Source of the DNA: Clostridia bacterium BRH_c25
Lineage (GTDB): Bacteria; Bacillota_A; Clostridia; Lutisporales; Lutisporaceae
NCBI GenBank assembly: GCA_001515955.1
Contig: LOES01000083.1
Location: forward strand, 29,409 to 93,408
Length of the DNA stretch: 64,000 bases
Direction: 5' to 3'
Shown in pieces: positions 53,001 through 59,968 of the stretch; the first letter of the stretch is position 1, and each line of letters starts with the position of its first letter. The notes beneath the pieces are model-generated. The model was not told the origin of the DNA and did no database searches. It saw only the letters and a list, made by a program, of their open reading frames with translations. A program made the position numbers and the translations under genes.

Positions 53001-55883
53001 GGAGGAGGAGTTGCTAAGCCCGGTAAAGAATTGCCGACTCTGAGAATTTATAATAGTGGAACAGTTCAACTCAAATATGATAAGGAAAAGTCATTAAATG
53101 TAGGTGCAAGTGAACCTTACAAAACATTGAGTTCTGCTGCGAATGACGCACAAGCCGGTGATACAATAAATGTAGCAGCAGGAGAGTATGGACTATCGGC
53201 ACAGCTTAATATTACAAGGCCAATATCTATAATTGGTGAGGGTGAAGTAACATTAAAGGCAGTGAATGATTCGTGGAGTACAGAGAATGGGCATAAGCAT
53301 CTGCTTGCAATTTTTGAAGGAACAGAAGCAAATCCTGTTAGGATTTCGGGCATTGTTATAGATGCTGATAGTAAATCTCATGCAGTAAATGCCTTTGATA
53401 ACGCTTATGCAGTCCTGGAAAATGTTACAATTAAAAATGGAAAAGGTGCAGGCCTTACAGTTAACGGCTCAACAATTGTTGCAACTAACCTAAACACAAG
53501 CAACAATGCCTGGGGTGCGGTGAATGTTGATCCGGGCTCAGGGATTACAACAGCTTCCGTATTTACACTCAATAGCGGTACATTAGCGGAAGAAAAACAG
53601 ATATGGTCCGACGGCAGAAATGTTAGTGGAGATGCAACAGTAACTGTTAATGCTGCAGGATACACACAGCACAGTATGGCTGGACAGATTAACGCATTCA
53701 TCTGGGCGAACAAACCATTAACCAATACCATTACGATTAATAATGGAACTGTAATATATCCGACAATCCAGGCGGCAATAGATGCTGCATCGGGAGGAGA
53801 TACTGTCAATGTTGCAGCGGGAACATTTATTGAGCAGCTGGCTATTAGCAAAGATATAACTTTAATTGGAGCAGGCAGCAGCACAATAATTCAAGCTCCC
53901 GACAGTCTGGAGACTAAATTCACTACTACTGCTGATAATAAACCTGTTGTATTTGTCAATAACGCTGCTCCAACCATACAGAACCTGGTAGTGGATGGTG
54001 CAGGAAAGGGCAACACAAACTACCGCATAGTGGGTATTGGAATTTACAATGCAGGAGGCACTGTTGATAATGTTGAGGTAAAGGCTATCAGAAACACTCC
54101 ACTGAATGGAGCTCAGCATGGTATAGGCATTCTCTCACATAACAGTGAGGATGTAGAAAGGCAGGTAACGGTTCAGAATTGTAATATCCATGATTACCAG
54201 AAGAACGGCATGACATTTAGCGGAGCGAAGCTGACAGCATTAGTTACCGGTAATTTAGTTGAGGGATTGGGCATGACTCCTCTGATTGCCCAGAATGGTA
54301 TTCAGATCAGCGGCGGAGCAACTGGAACTGTCACGAATAATATTATTAGGGGAAACTGGTATAACCGGGATGATAGTTGGAGTTCAACAGGAATACTTGC
54401 TTATGACGCAGTTGATGTAGATATATCAGATATTTCAGGCAATACATTAGAGAATAATCAAGTGGCTGTTTGTATTACTGACAGCGCCTATACTGATCCC
54501 AAATACTATTATATAATGCCAGAGAATTTCAATACTCATTCAGGAGCAGACTATAAAGGTATCAATGTTGGATTTAAGCTGGGTGAGAATCTTGATATAT
54601 CTGACTTGGAAGTCGTTGAAGTAAGCTTGCTCAATAGCGGTGATGTTCTGGTTACCAATACCGTTAATAATAAGTTTATGGAATTGGAAGACTCCAACAA
54701 ACAGCATAGTACACCTTTCATAGTGCAGAATGGGTACTATGTAGAGGAATATTGGGAATTAGATGAAGAGAATCTTAGTGAGGGAGTAAAACCGGATAGA
54801 GCAGTAATAAAAGTTAATGGAAAAGATAAAAACATTTATATAGTAGAAAATGGTAATATGGTAGAACCCAATGGAGTGACTTATGAGAGCTTGTTCGAGG
54901 TTGATGAAACTCCTGTAGAAGTCACAAATGCAGAACGAATATATGGTGAATTATGGGGAAGTATATCAGCGGGAACAAGTAATGAATCAAAGTATACAGA
55001 TGTGGAAGTTAAGTTCAGCGAGGATTTCCATTTGAGTGTGGGGGATGTAGTTGTTAGCTACTGGACTAAAGACGACAATAACCAGTATGTAGAGATTATA
55101 GGCAGTGATAATACAACTGTAGTTAAGGATAAGTCATGGAGTGGATACCTGACTAATATAGGTACGGGTGCCAAGGTAACAGATTTGATAAAAGCGAGTA
55201 CAATATATGGAACAGCTATTAACTCGACCACAGGCGGGTCAACTTATGCAACACAAGACTGGTGGGAGGCTCTATGGGTAGCAAGAGACTCAGGAAATGG
55301 GGTTTGGGTTAAGTTTGAGGTTACAGACGATTGGGGTAACACATCAACTACTTATGCACCTATAGCAACAACTTTCGAAACGCTTAAGATGCCAATCAAT
55401 GCTGGAATTCTATTGGTAGATGAAACAGCCGACATAACAGCACCTGTTATAACTCTTATTGGAGACGAAACTGTCAATCTTACAGTCGGCGACAGCTATG
55501 AAGAGGCCGGGGCTGCAGCAGTAGACGAACAGGACGGAGATATCACGGAGAATATAGAAGTCGAAGGTATAGTTGATACAAACACTGAAGGCACCTATAC
55601 AATCACTTATAAGGTAAGTGATGCTGCAGGTAACAAAGCTGAGGCAATCAGAACCGTAATAGTGACAGCCGCAGCAGAAGAAGCTCCTGCTGTAGCGCCA
55701 GAAGAAGGTACCGGAGAAGGCGAACAGCCGACAGATGAAACAGTAGAAGAAGGTACCGGAGAAGACGAACAGCCGGCAGATGAAACAGAAGAAGATGCTG
55801 GAGAGGACGAACAACCGGTAGATGATTCAGCAGGTGAGGGTGCAGAGGAAGAGCAAGCTCCGGCAGAAGAGACACAAGAATAG
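47025..55883 (+). CDS. Giant SLH-anchored beta-helix surface protein, probable adhesin
   Basis: 2952 residues; TTG start 13 bases after AGGAGGG. Signal peptide at 1-33. Three SLH domains at about 36-85, 94-145 and 158-209 (GAPDGNFKPDNTITRAEF type) anchor it to cell-wall polymers. Residues 230-440 are Val/Ile-rich strand repeats; 446-472 a TPTPAP-Gly linker; 479-647 two BIG-like Ig domains; 649-735 a cadherin-like sandwich; 737-814 an InlB-like B repeat. Residues 986-2600 are parallel beta-helix with a large internal duplication (about 1539-1749 and 2026-2236). An unnamed module with KDKTWSGYL / KDKSWSGYL occurs before (819-971) and after (2637-2789) the helix. A DUF5011-type Ig domain (2802-2882) and an acidic repeat tail (EGTGEDEQP) end it. 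Controlled by a c-di-GMP-II switch. Adhesion or polysaccharide binding is likely. Confidence 0.9.
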   Translation: MSGKRFRRFVCIALSILLVMTNFTYADTAKADVAKCPDIAGNKYEEQLREWVDNGFIKGAPDGNFKPDNTITRAEFMALVNRSFGFTEAIEINYTDVSKDNWFYNDAAIAVKAGYMQGSNGRLTPQDPISRQEFATVLARLTGNISEVDDKVISGLSDGKSISDWSRAAISTAISRGYFEELVDKSFKPTEKISRLETVVALDRAFKSMYKAVYTKAGTYGPASGTQTMEGNVVIISPDVTLKNTTINGDLILRESIGDGNVYLDNVVVKGTTMVRGGGEHSIVIRNSSLGRVIVRREGNVVRIIATGSTTIGEVDIQSGATLQEEFLTGEGFGDVIIPDDIFAGATVVFEGDFDDIQVDSSNININVGSGTIGNLTLTQEAAGTTVNLSQQASVSTMNLNAAVNITGQGTIQTANVNAQGATIQQQPQNTVTAPGVTLGTTPGATPTPAPTPAPTPSPTPGSGGSGGGGGSSDNDKSTVAINPLSNITIMEKTFKDVTVTCNPNDAFISAVTSNANVAAVTMTGNVLRVTGVAPGTANITVNAARGGYYSASRTFTVTVTLMTTVEIGVINDISLFEKASQDIAITSIPTDAVKTAVSDKPEIASVAMTGNALKITGVVPGTANITVTASKSGYYSLNKTFKVTVMALHTDATLSNLTIGGITAAGFNPGTLSYTVQLPAGTTAVPTVAGTVTDTGLATAAVTPAASLPGTTTVLVTAQDGVTKKTYTINFQVKAILNTNVANPANGALAPTTGSYDIGESVTITALPAAGYVLGNITVVNGGAPVAYSRGANAITFTMPLGTVDVTVDFAEELTVRQLSSTRSNLVDKGNNTINNFGWFGVALSSPLDLSLDSEGNFAISYEFSTNGGTTWEQAKNAQDTVFFKDKTWSGYLNNADGVSRYPGPGYSGYIVPAGIPVISNETKVGERVTNAYNAIIAENATVKVRTVLNVTDNYGNILEPIKFDPVTYTNGIPDNRGIGIYDKAQSGDYLVITKEAELKNAIDNQVSGQTWIIVKGTYDVQRDTTTLRDNDGKIVLSGGQSGWYLPITADNLDIVGVGNPVITSSVVTPNGAWASQNLITVWGDNAAFKGLTITPKVAVNKSIEVVGDKKFTIEGCTFTHNTIAAGAEATRGGSLYFNGRGLAGTKAILIKDNTFNYTTVAFDGVEGSDITISGNTFEHIANGAYAIGNTYWGSTERITTEYADVKVSGNNFNNVTADTYIIAARLNQTFILDAANKINGSAIDNNSFAGYINFDNLARWSSCKDNKVIVDGRTYESPYKNIGECVTSVSELKAKIAVAKNGDVIQVAANTYDIGEYQLLIDKGITLKGVGNTKPVIIGTAYDIGSYTEPMLKTTAQNGVGQQTLIENISFQWKFKNGFVLKGNGNAAMLAGNNVTVRNCEFKGIDIPVNQYAAIVSIGQTGGTVGPNVEANKVTFEGNTVDGTISIVRSSQAHVLNAEIKNNTIDPVNMEGIWTYVLSANDILTISGNDIDGVPSSFTAIKLMEKVASVNGDADYTEETISAANNGASVKLNWITHLTPEGSLANAIANAKAGDTIMLAAGTYELSAQLDITKPISLIGQGTVTLKAVINSWSTENSKKHLLTIYAGTIDTPVTISNITIDADGKAHALNTYNNAYGILKDVTIKNGKGAGLIVNGSTIVANNLNTSNNAWGAVNVDPGFGVTTASVFTLNGGTLEEGKQIWSDGRNVGGSATVTVTAPIEYIKYPIDGATAAFIWANKPLTNVARIDGRETIYPTIQAAIDAAADEDTINVATGTYVENVNVNRKVTINGGWAGNTKIVATNGNSTPLTFAANGATVRGFTITHEYTQAELDSWSFNNNGITFNQSKSGNTLTECVITLNRNGIYLNNCQGNIITNNIITNNRTGINMTNNVNGSEITGNTISDNWTIGLVYYSQGSATDFSSVTVDNNTFDANWYTEILIKDASICTGALDVTNNTFKDDPVTYTTSDDANFHEPGFAAQKPAVEGIGGGVAKPGKELPTLRIYNSGTVQLKYDKEKSLNVGASEPYKTLSSAANDAQAGDTINVAAGEYGLSAQLNITRPISIIGEGEVTLKAVNDSWSTENGHKHLLAIFEGTEANPVRISGIVIDADSKSHAVNAFDNAYAVLENVTIKNGKGAGLTVNGSTIVATNLNTSNNAWGAVNVDPGSGITTASVFTLNSGTLAEEKQIWSDGRNVSGDATVTVNAAGYTQHSMAGQINAFIWANKPLTNTITINNGTVIYPTIQAAIDAASGGDTVNVAAGTFIEQLAISKDITLIGAGSSTIIQAPDSLETKFTTTADNKPVVFVNNAAPTIQNLVVDGAGKGNTNYRIVGIGIYNAGGTVDNVEVKAIRNTPLNGAQHGIGILSHNSEDVERQVTVQNCNIHDYQKNGMTFSGAKLTALVTGNLVEGLGMTPLIAQNGIQISGGATGTVTNNIIRGNWYNRDDSWSSTGILAYDAVDVDISDISGNTLENNQVAVCITDSAYTDPKYYYIMPENFNTHSGADYKGINVGFKLGENLDISDLEVVEVSLLNSGDVLVTNTVNNKFMELEDSNKQHSTPFIVQNGYYVEEYWELDEENLSEGVKPDRAVIKVNGKDKNIYIVENGNMVEPNGVTYESLFEVDETPVEVTNAERIYGELWGSISAGTSNESKYTDVEVKFSEDFHLSVGDVVVSYWTKDDNNQYVEIIGSDNTTVVKDKSWSGYLTNIGTGAKVTDLIKASTIYGTAINSTTGGSTYATQDWWEALWVARDSGNGVWVKFEVTDDWGNTSTTYAPIATTFETLKMPINAGILLVDETADITAPVITLIGDETVNLTVGDSYEEAGAAAVDEQDGDITENIEVEGIVDTNTEGTYTITYKVSDAAGNKAEAIRTVIVTAAAEEAPAVAPEEGTGEGEQPTDETVEEGTGEDEQPADETEEDAGEDEQPVDDSAGEGAEEEQAPAEETQE

Positions 55884-55897
55884 TTGAGTTTTGTATT

Positions 55898-55932
55898 AAG
55901 GGAGCAGCCGCAAGCGGTTAGCCCCCTTTTTA
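55898..55932 (+). terminator. Intrinsic terminator of the surface protein gene
   Basis: AAGGG (55898-55902) with CCCTT (55924-55928) as outer stem, CCGC-AA-GCGG as inner stem, followed by TTTT. Confidence 0.8.
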
Positions 55933-56018
55933 CGATCCACCCGGCATGAAAGTAATTGCTTCATCAAAAGATTTTTTGGAAAATCATGAATGATTCTAAT
56001 AAATTATTGTTGCATAAT

Positions 56019-56043
56019 TGTACAATGTTATGTACAATATAAT
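56019..56043 (+). promoter_or_regulatory. YefM-type operator and -10 box of the toxin-antitoxin pair
   Basis: Two TGTACA hexamers at 56019-56024 and 56031-56036, centre to centre 12 bp, the same core and spacing described for the Escherichia coli yefM-yoeB operator. TATAAT follows at 56038-56043. Antitoxin bound here would cover the promoter and repress the pair. Confidence 0.75.
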
Positions 56044-56059
56044 TATGGAGGTGATATTT

Positions 56060-56314
56060 ATGATAGCAACAAGTTATTCGATTGTTAGGCAAAATTTTAA
56101 AGATTTTTGCGATAAAGCCACAAAGGATTTTGAGACGATCATTATTACCCGTGAGCGTGGTGATAATGTGGTAATGATGTCTGAGTCGGAGTATAACAAC
56201 CTTTTGGAGAACCTCTATGTGCGAAGAAACCCGAAATACTATAATGAGCTTTTGCAGTCCATAGAACAATTGAAAAAAGGCAAAGGGCAGAAAAGAGAAC
56301 TGATAAATGAATAA
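56060..56314 (+). CDS. yefM: Antitoxin of the Phd/YefM family
   Basis: 84-residue antitoxin. The N-terminal half binds DNA (SYSIVRQNFKDFCDKA, IIITRERGDNVVMMSESEY, the YefM signature), and the C-terminal tail wraps the toxin. Start is ATG 56060 after GGAGGTGAT; an open frame from 56018 covers the operator and is rejected. It overlaps the toxin gene by 8 bases, the usual order antitoxin then toxin. Confidence 0.93.
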   Translation: MIATSYSIVRQNFKDFCDKATKDFETIIITRERGDNVVMMSESEYNNLLENLYVRRNPKYYNELLQSIEQLKKGKGQKRELINE

Positions 56315-56561
56315 GATATTTTCGGATATTGCGTGGCAGCATTATTTATATTGGCAGTCAGAGAACAAAAAAATATTAACGAAAATTAATGAACTTATAA
56401 GAGCTGTTGAGAGAAACGGCAATGAAGGATTAGGCAAGCCTGAGCCATTAAAACATGAATTGTCCGGATATTGGAGTCGCCGGATTACGGATGTACACCG
56501 ATTGGTCTATAGTATAGATGAGGATAATATCTATATAGCCAGCTGCAGGGACCATTATTAA
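56307..56561 (+). CDS. yoeB: mRNA interferase toxin YoeB
   Basis: 84-residue ribosome-dependent endoribonuclease of the RelE/YoeB family, which cuts mRNA in the ribosomal A site. Conserved features are all present: GLGKPEPLKHELSGYWSRRI with the general-base Glu, DVHRLVYSI with the Arg, and the C-terminal DHY whose last His and Tyr are catalytic. The toxin therefore looks active. No ribosome binding site of its own is needed, because it overlaps yefM. Confidence 0.94.
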   Translation: MNKIFSDIAWQHYLYWQSENKKILTKINELIRAVERNGNEGLGKPEPLKHELSGYWSRRITDVHRLVYSIDEDNIYIASCRDHY

Positions 56562-56571
56562 ATACCGGTTT

Positions 56572-56610
56572 TACACCACAAATTGTCGATAATAATATAA
56601 ATGTGGTGTA
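56572..56610. promoter_or_regulatory. Inverted repeat before the amidohydrolase gene
   Basis: TACACCACA (56572-56580) and TGTGGTGTA (56602-56610) are exact complements 21 bases apart, with no T run after. Could be a regulator operator or an mRNA hairpin; it stands 53 bases before the gene. Confidence 0.55.
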
Positions 56611-56663
56611 GGCAGGTGATGAAATGAAAGCTGATACTGAAGGCAAGAAGAGGGGGTTAACGA

Positions 56664-57824
56664 ATGATACTAATAAAAAACGGTAAAATATATACCATGG
56701 GGGACAAGGTATATGAAAAAGGCAGCATACTTGTTGAAAGCGGTAGAATTGTTGCAGTAGGAGAGAATATCGAAGCTCCGGAAGATGCGGAGGTTATTGA
56801 TGCTGAAGGCAAGCTGGTGATGCCTGGAATGATCGATGCCCATTGTCATCTGGGAATGTGGGAGGATGCCATAGGCTTTGAGGGAGCAGACGGCAATGAG
56901 GCTGTAGACCCTGTTACACCGCACCTCAGGGCTATTGACTCCATAAATCCAATGGACAGAACCTTTGAAGAAGCCAGGGAAGGCGGCATTACTACCGTAT
57001 GTACCGGCCCGGGAAGTGCCAATGTAATTGGGGGAACCTTTGCTACCATAAAGACCTGTGGAAATAGAGTGGACGATATGATAGTAAAAGAACCGGCGGC
57101 AATGAAAATAGCCTTTGGAGAGAATCCCAAGAGGACTTATGCAGACAAGAAAACATCACCCACAACAAGAATGGCCACGGCAGCAATACTCAGGGAGCAG
57201 CTGTTCAAAGCAAAGGCCTACAATGAGAAGCTTCAGAAGGCCAAACAGGATCCTGACAAAAAGCCTGAATTTGATATGAAGCTGGAAGCTCTGGTAAAGG
57301 TCATCAATAAGGAAATACCTCTTAAAGCTCATGCTCACAGGGCTGATGATATTTTTACGGCACTTAGGATTGCAAAGGAGTTTGATGTGGATATTACTCT
57401 TGATCACTGCACAGAAGGCCACCTTATTGCCGATGAGCTTGCAAAAGAAGGAAAGTACATAATAAATGGGCCTCAATTGACGGAAAGGACAAAGTTCGAG
57501 CTTAAGAACAAGACCTTCAGGACTCCGTCGGTTCTCAGCAAGGCAGGAATCAAATTCTCAATCACAACAGACCATCCGGTTGTACCGATACAGTACCTGC
57601 CTGTATGTGCAGGCCTGGCAGCAAGAGACGGGCTGGATGAGATGGATGCATTAAAGGCTATAACAATTAATGCAGCGGAGATATTGGGTCTTGATGACAG
57701 AATAGGCAGTCTTGAGAAGGGCAAGGATGCTGATATAGTAATAATGGATGGACATCCCTTCGAGCTTACAAGCAAGACCTATGCAGTGCTGATTGACGGC
57801 AAGGTGGTATACAAAAGGCAATAG
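56664..57824 (+). CDS. Amidohydrolase superfamily protein (imidazolonepropionase-like)
   Basis: 386-residue metal-dependent hydrolase. Motifs: PGMIDAHCHLGMWED at about residue 54 (HxH metal pair), LKAHAHRADDI near 215 (His), TLDHCTEGHL near 245 (His), and ITTDHPVVP near 300 (Asp). The composite sandwich domain is formed by both ends (ILIKNGKIYTM and DGKVVYKRQ). SD AGAGGGGGTT precedes ATG 56664. A possible 20-codon ORF from ATG 56624 (after AGGTGAT) overlaps the start and could couple translation, but is unproven. Substrate unknown; not linked to histidine genes here. Confidence 0.88.
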   Translation: MILIKNGKIYTMGDKVYEKGSILVESGRIVAVGENIEAPEDAEVIDAEGKLVMPGMIDAHCHLGMWEDAIGFEGADGNEAVDPVTPHLRAIDSINPMDRTFEEAREGGITTVCTGPGSANVIGGTFATIKTCGNRVDDMIVKEPAAMKIAFGENPKRTYADKKTSPTTRMATAAILREQLFKAKAYNEKLQKAKQDPDKKPEFDMKLEALVKVINKEIPLKAHAHRADDIFTALRIAKEFDVDITLDHCTEGHLIADELAKEGKYIINGPQLTERTKFELKNKTFRTPSVLSKAGIKFSITTDHPVVPIQYLPVCAGLAARDGLDEMDALKAITINAAEILGLDDRIGSLEKGKDADIVIMDGHPFELTSKTYAVLIDGKVVYKRQ

Positions 57825-57861
57825 GCGATGGGCAATAGGAATGTTAGGGTACCGTTCTCTA

Positions 57862-57896
57862 CTCGCATCTCGCATCTCGTATCTCGAATCTCATAA
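57862..57896 (-). repeat. Heptanucleotide tandem repeat (reverse orientation)
   Basis: On the plus strand CTCGCAT, CTCGCAT, CTCGTAT, CTCGAAT, CTCATAA; on the minus strand this is the GATACGA/GATGCGA type of repeat found at other sites in the window. Confidence 0.85.
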
Positions 57897-57924
57897 TGTA
57901 TACATTTACCTTCAAACAGAGTAT

Positions 57925-57964
57925 AATATCTATAGTAATCATGAGATTGCTATAGATATTTTTA
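57925..57964 (+). promoter_or_regulatory. Hairpin overlapping a TATAAT box before tsaE
   Basis: AATATCTATAG (57925-57935) is the exact complement of CTATAGATATT (57950-57960), 14-base loop, followed by TTTATA. TATAAT lies at 57922-57927 and shares bases with the stem. It could be a weak terminator or an operator at the tsaE promoter. The remaining space to 58037 shows no other signal. Confidence 0.45.
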
Positions 57965-58037
57965 TATATGGCAGAGCCATATCTGGTATGAGGTTCCTAT
58001 TGCCTCTTGCCGGGAAAGTATTTCCGGAGGTTAACAA

Positions 58038-58514
58038 ATGCTTAAATTGAATACTGAATGTGCTGAAGAAACGCTGTTACTGGGTGAACAACTGGGAAGA
58101 CTGCTCAATACGGGAAGTATAGTATGTCTTTCGGGGGATCTGGGAGCAGGGAAAACAGCCTTTACACAGGGTATAGCGAAGGGCTTGGGAGTAGAGGACT
58201 ATGTGACCAGCCCTACCTATACAATTATCAATGAATATGAGGGCAGATTGCCTCTTTACCATTTTGATGTATACAGGCTTAATGATGTTGAAGAGATGCA
58301 CGAATTGGGCTATGAGGAGTATTTCTTCGGCGATGGAGTGGTAGTGCTGGAATGGGCGGATATAGTAAAAGATATAATACCCAGAGAAAGACTTTGGATC
58401 ACAATCTTGAATACCAAGGGGGACAATTCCCGTGAAATAATAATGGAGCCGACAGGAGAGGCTTATGACAATATAGTGAAAGGAATGGAGCAAAATGAAA
58501 ATTCTGGCTGTTGA
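58038..58514 (+). CDS. tsaE: tRNA threonylcarbamoyladenosine biosynthesis ATPase TsaE
   Basis: 158-residue P-loop ATPase required for t6A37 modification of ANN-decoding tRNAs together with TsaB, TsaC and TsaD. Walker A GDLGAGKTAFTQGIA is at about residues 34-48; SPTYTIINEYEG and LYHFDVYRL are family signatures. SD CCGGAGG precedes ATG 58038. It overlaps the tsaB-rimI gene by 20 bases. Confidence 0.95.
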   Translation: MLKLNTECAEETLLLGEQLGRLLNTGSIVCLSGDLGAGKTAFTQGIAKGLGVEDYVTSPTYTIINEYEGRLPLYHFDVYRLNDVEEMHELGYEEYFFGDGVVVLEWADIVKDIIPRERLWITILNTKGDNSREIIMEPTGEAYDNIVKGMEQNENSGC

Positions 58515-59631
58515 TACGTCCACTTCTGCTGCAACAGCGGCAATAATGGAAGACGGCAGACTCATTTCGGAATACATATTGAATGTCAGCAGAGCTCATT
58601 CCCAGAAAATAATGGGTATTATAGACGATCTTTTCAGAAAGTCCGGGATTAAACCTTCTGAAATTGATCTTTATGCATGCTCTGCCGGTCCCGGCTCTTT
58701 TACCGGGCTTCGCATCGGGGCAGCAGTAATAAAGGGTATGGCTCAAACCTTTGAAAAACCTATAGCGTGGGTGCCTACTCTTGATGCACTGGCCTACAAC
58801 CTTTATAATTGTACAGGCCTGGTTTGTCCGATGCTGGATGCTCAGAGAAGCATGGTATACAGCAGCCTTTACTCATGGGAAAAAGGCAGGCTGGTAAAGC
58901 TGGAGGATCTTAGAGTTATTCTTATAGAGGATATTATAAAGCTGATTAAAGAAAAGGCAGCTCCTGTTACCTTCCTTGGGGATGGGGTATTGCTTTTTGA
59001 AGAAAATTTGAAAAACGGTCTTGAAGAGTATTGTGTGGCACCTGCTGACAGCTTGCTGCCCAGAGCTTCCTCCTGCGCAAGAATTGCTATGGAAATGTAT
59101 GAAAAAGGCTCCGTTGACACTTACAACTCCTTCAAGCTGACATATATAAGAAAATCCCAGGCAGAAGTGGAATATGAAAAAAAACAGAGTATTAAGCTTC
59201 AGGATATGAGTCCGGAAGATATTGATCAGGTTTTTGAAATAGAGAACTTGAGTTTTTCAGCGCCCTGGTCCCGTGAATCTTTTGAATCGGAGCTTTCTCA
59301 GAATAGTCTGGCCAGGTATATTGTGGCAAAGGTGGATGGGAACGTTGCTGCTTATGGGGGAATGTGGATTGTGCTTGATGAAGCACATATAACCAATATT
59401 GCAGTACACCCTGATTATAGAGGGCGGAAGATTGGAGAAAAGCTTGTACGGGCATTGCTGCAGACAGCGAAGGACAGCGAGGCTGCCCGAATCACTCTGG
59501 AGGTAAGAGCTTCAAATGATACTGCCCGGAAGCTTTATAAGAAGCTGGGCTTTGAAGATAATGGGATAAGAAAGGGCTATTATGCCGATACCGGTGAAGA
59601 TGCGGTAATAATGTGGAAGGAACTGACGTAA
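58495..59631 (+). CDS. tsaB: TsaB-RimI fusion protein
   Basis: 378 residues, two enzymes in one chain. Residues 1-228 are TsaB (MKILAVDTSTSAATAAIM, then SAGPGSFTGLRIG), the scaffold partner of TsaD in t6A synthesis. Residues 235-378 are a GNAT acetyltransferase of the RimI type, which acetylates the N-terminus of ribosomal protein S18 (IENLSFSAPWSRESFESEL, then ITNIAVHPDYRGRKIGEKL as the acetyl-CoA loop, and ARKLYKKLGFEDNG). The parts are separate adjacent genes in many Firmicutes. The reading frame is continuous, and the join region YEKKQSIKLQDM shows no stop. In-order with tsaE upstream and tsaD 3.8 kb downstream. Confidence 0.94.
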   Translation: MKILAVDTSTSAATAAIMEDGRLISEYILNVSRAHSQKIMGIIDDLFRKSGIKPSEIDLYACSAGPGSFTGLRIGAAVIKGMAQTFEKPIAWVPTLDALAYNLYNCTGLVCPMLDAQRSMVYSSLYSWEKGRLVKLEDLRVILIEDIIKLIKEKAAPVTFLGDGVLLFEENLKNGLEEYCVAPADSLLPRASSCARIAMEMYEKGSVDTYNSFKLTYIRKSQAEVEYEKKQSIKLQDMSPEDIDQVFEIENLSFSAPWSRESFESELSQNSLARYIVAKVDGNVAAYGGMWIVLDEAHITNIAVHPDYRGRKIGEKLVRALLQTAKDSEAARITLEVRASNDTARKLYKKLGFEDNGIRKGYYADTGEDAVIMWKELT

Positions 59632-59633
59632 TA

Positions 59634-59749
59634 TATATTTCGCGAAAATCATTGTACATTGCTAATTCAAATTTCGCGTAAATGTTTCCTTGATTTCATT
59701 GAATTCGCACTATACCCGATGTAATACCCTAAGTGCGTTCAATATAGCA
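59634..59749 (+). repeat. Dispersed 117-bp repeat, copy B
   Basis: Same element as 44091-44207, beginning 3 bases after the tsaB-rimI stop. It keeps the core AATTTCGCGTAAATGTTTCC and the paired arms TTGAATTCGCACT and AGTGCGTTCAA. Differences are scattered single bases. Confidence 0.85.
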
Positions 59750-59796
59750 TTAGATTTTTCGTCAGACAATTTTTTTTTGAATACGTATATATAAAT

Positions 59797-59942
59797 AGAT
59801 ACGAGATACGAGATGCGAGATGCGAGGGGGCGGACAGTGTTCGCCAAAACCAAAGATATGAGCCACGGGACGTGAGAATATGAGCAAAGTCTTCGGAGAT
59901 TTAGCTTAATTCTCGAATCTCGAATCTAGCATCTCGTATCTG
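59797..59942. repeat. Paired heptad arrays in inverted orientation with a hairpin
   Basis: Array 1 at 59797-59827 (AGATACG/AGATGCG units) and array 2 at 59912-59942 in reverse (CTCGAAT, CTCGAAT, CTAGCAT, CTCGTAT) can pair over about 30 bases. Between them GGCGGACA-G-TGTTCGCC (59829-59845) is an 8-bp hairpin with one G-U pair. The gap 59632-59968 thus holds only repeats and no gene. Confidence 0.85.
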
Positions 59943-59968
59943 GCGACTTGCGTAATAATGGGGTGGGG

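Noticed and set aside
59797..59942. CRISPR array from the repeated GATACGA units
   Set aside because: Units are 7 bases with no spacers and no cas genes nearby.
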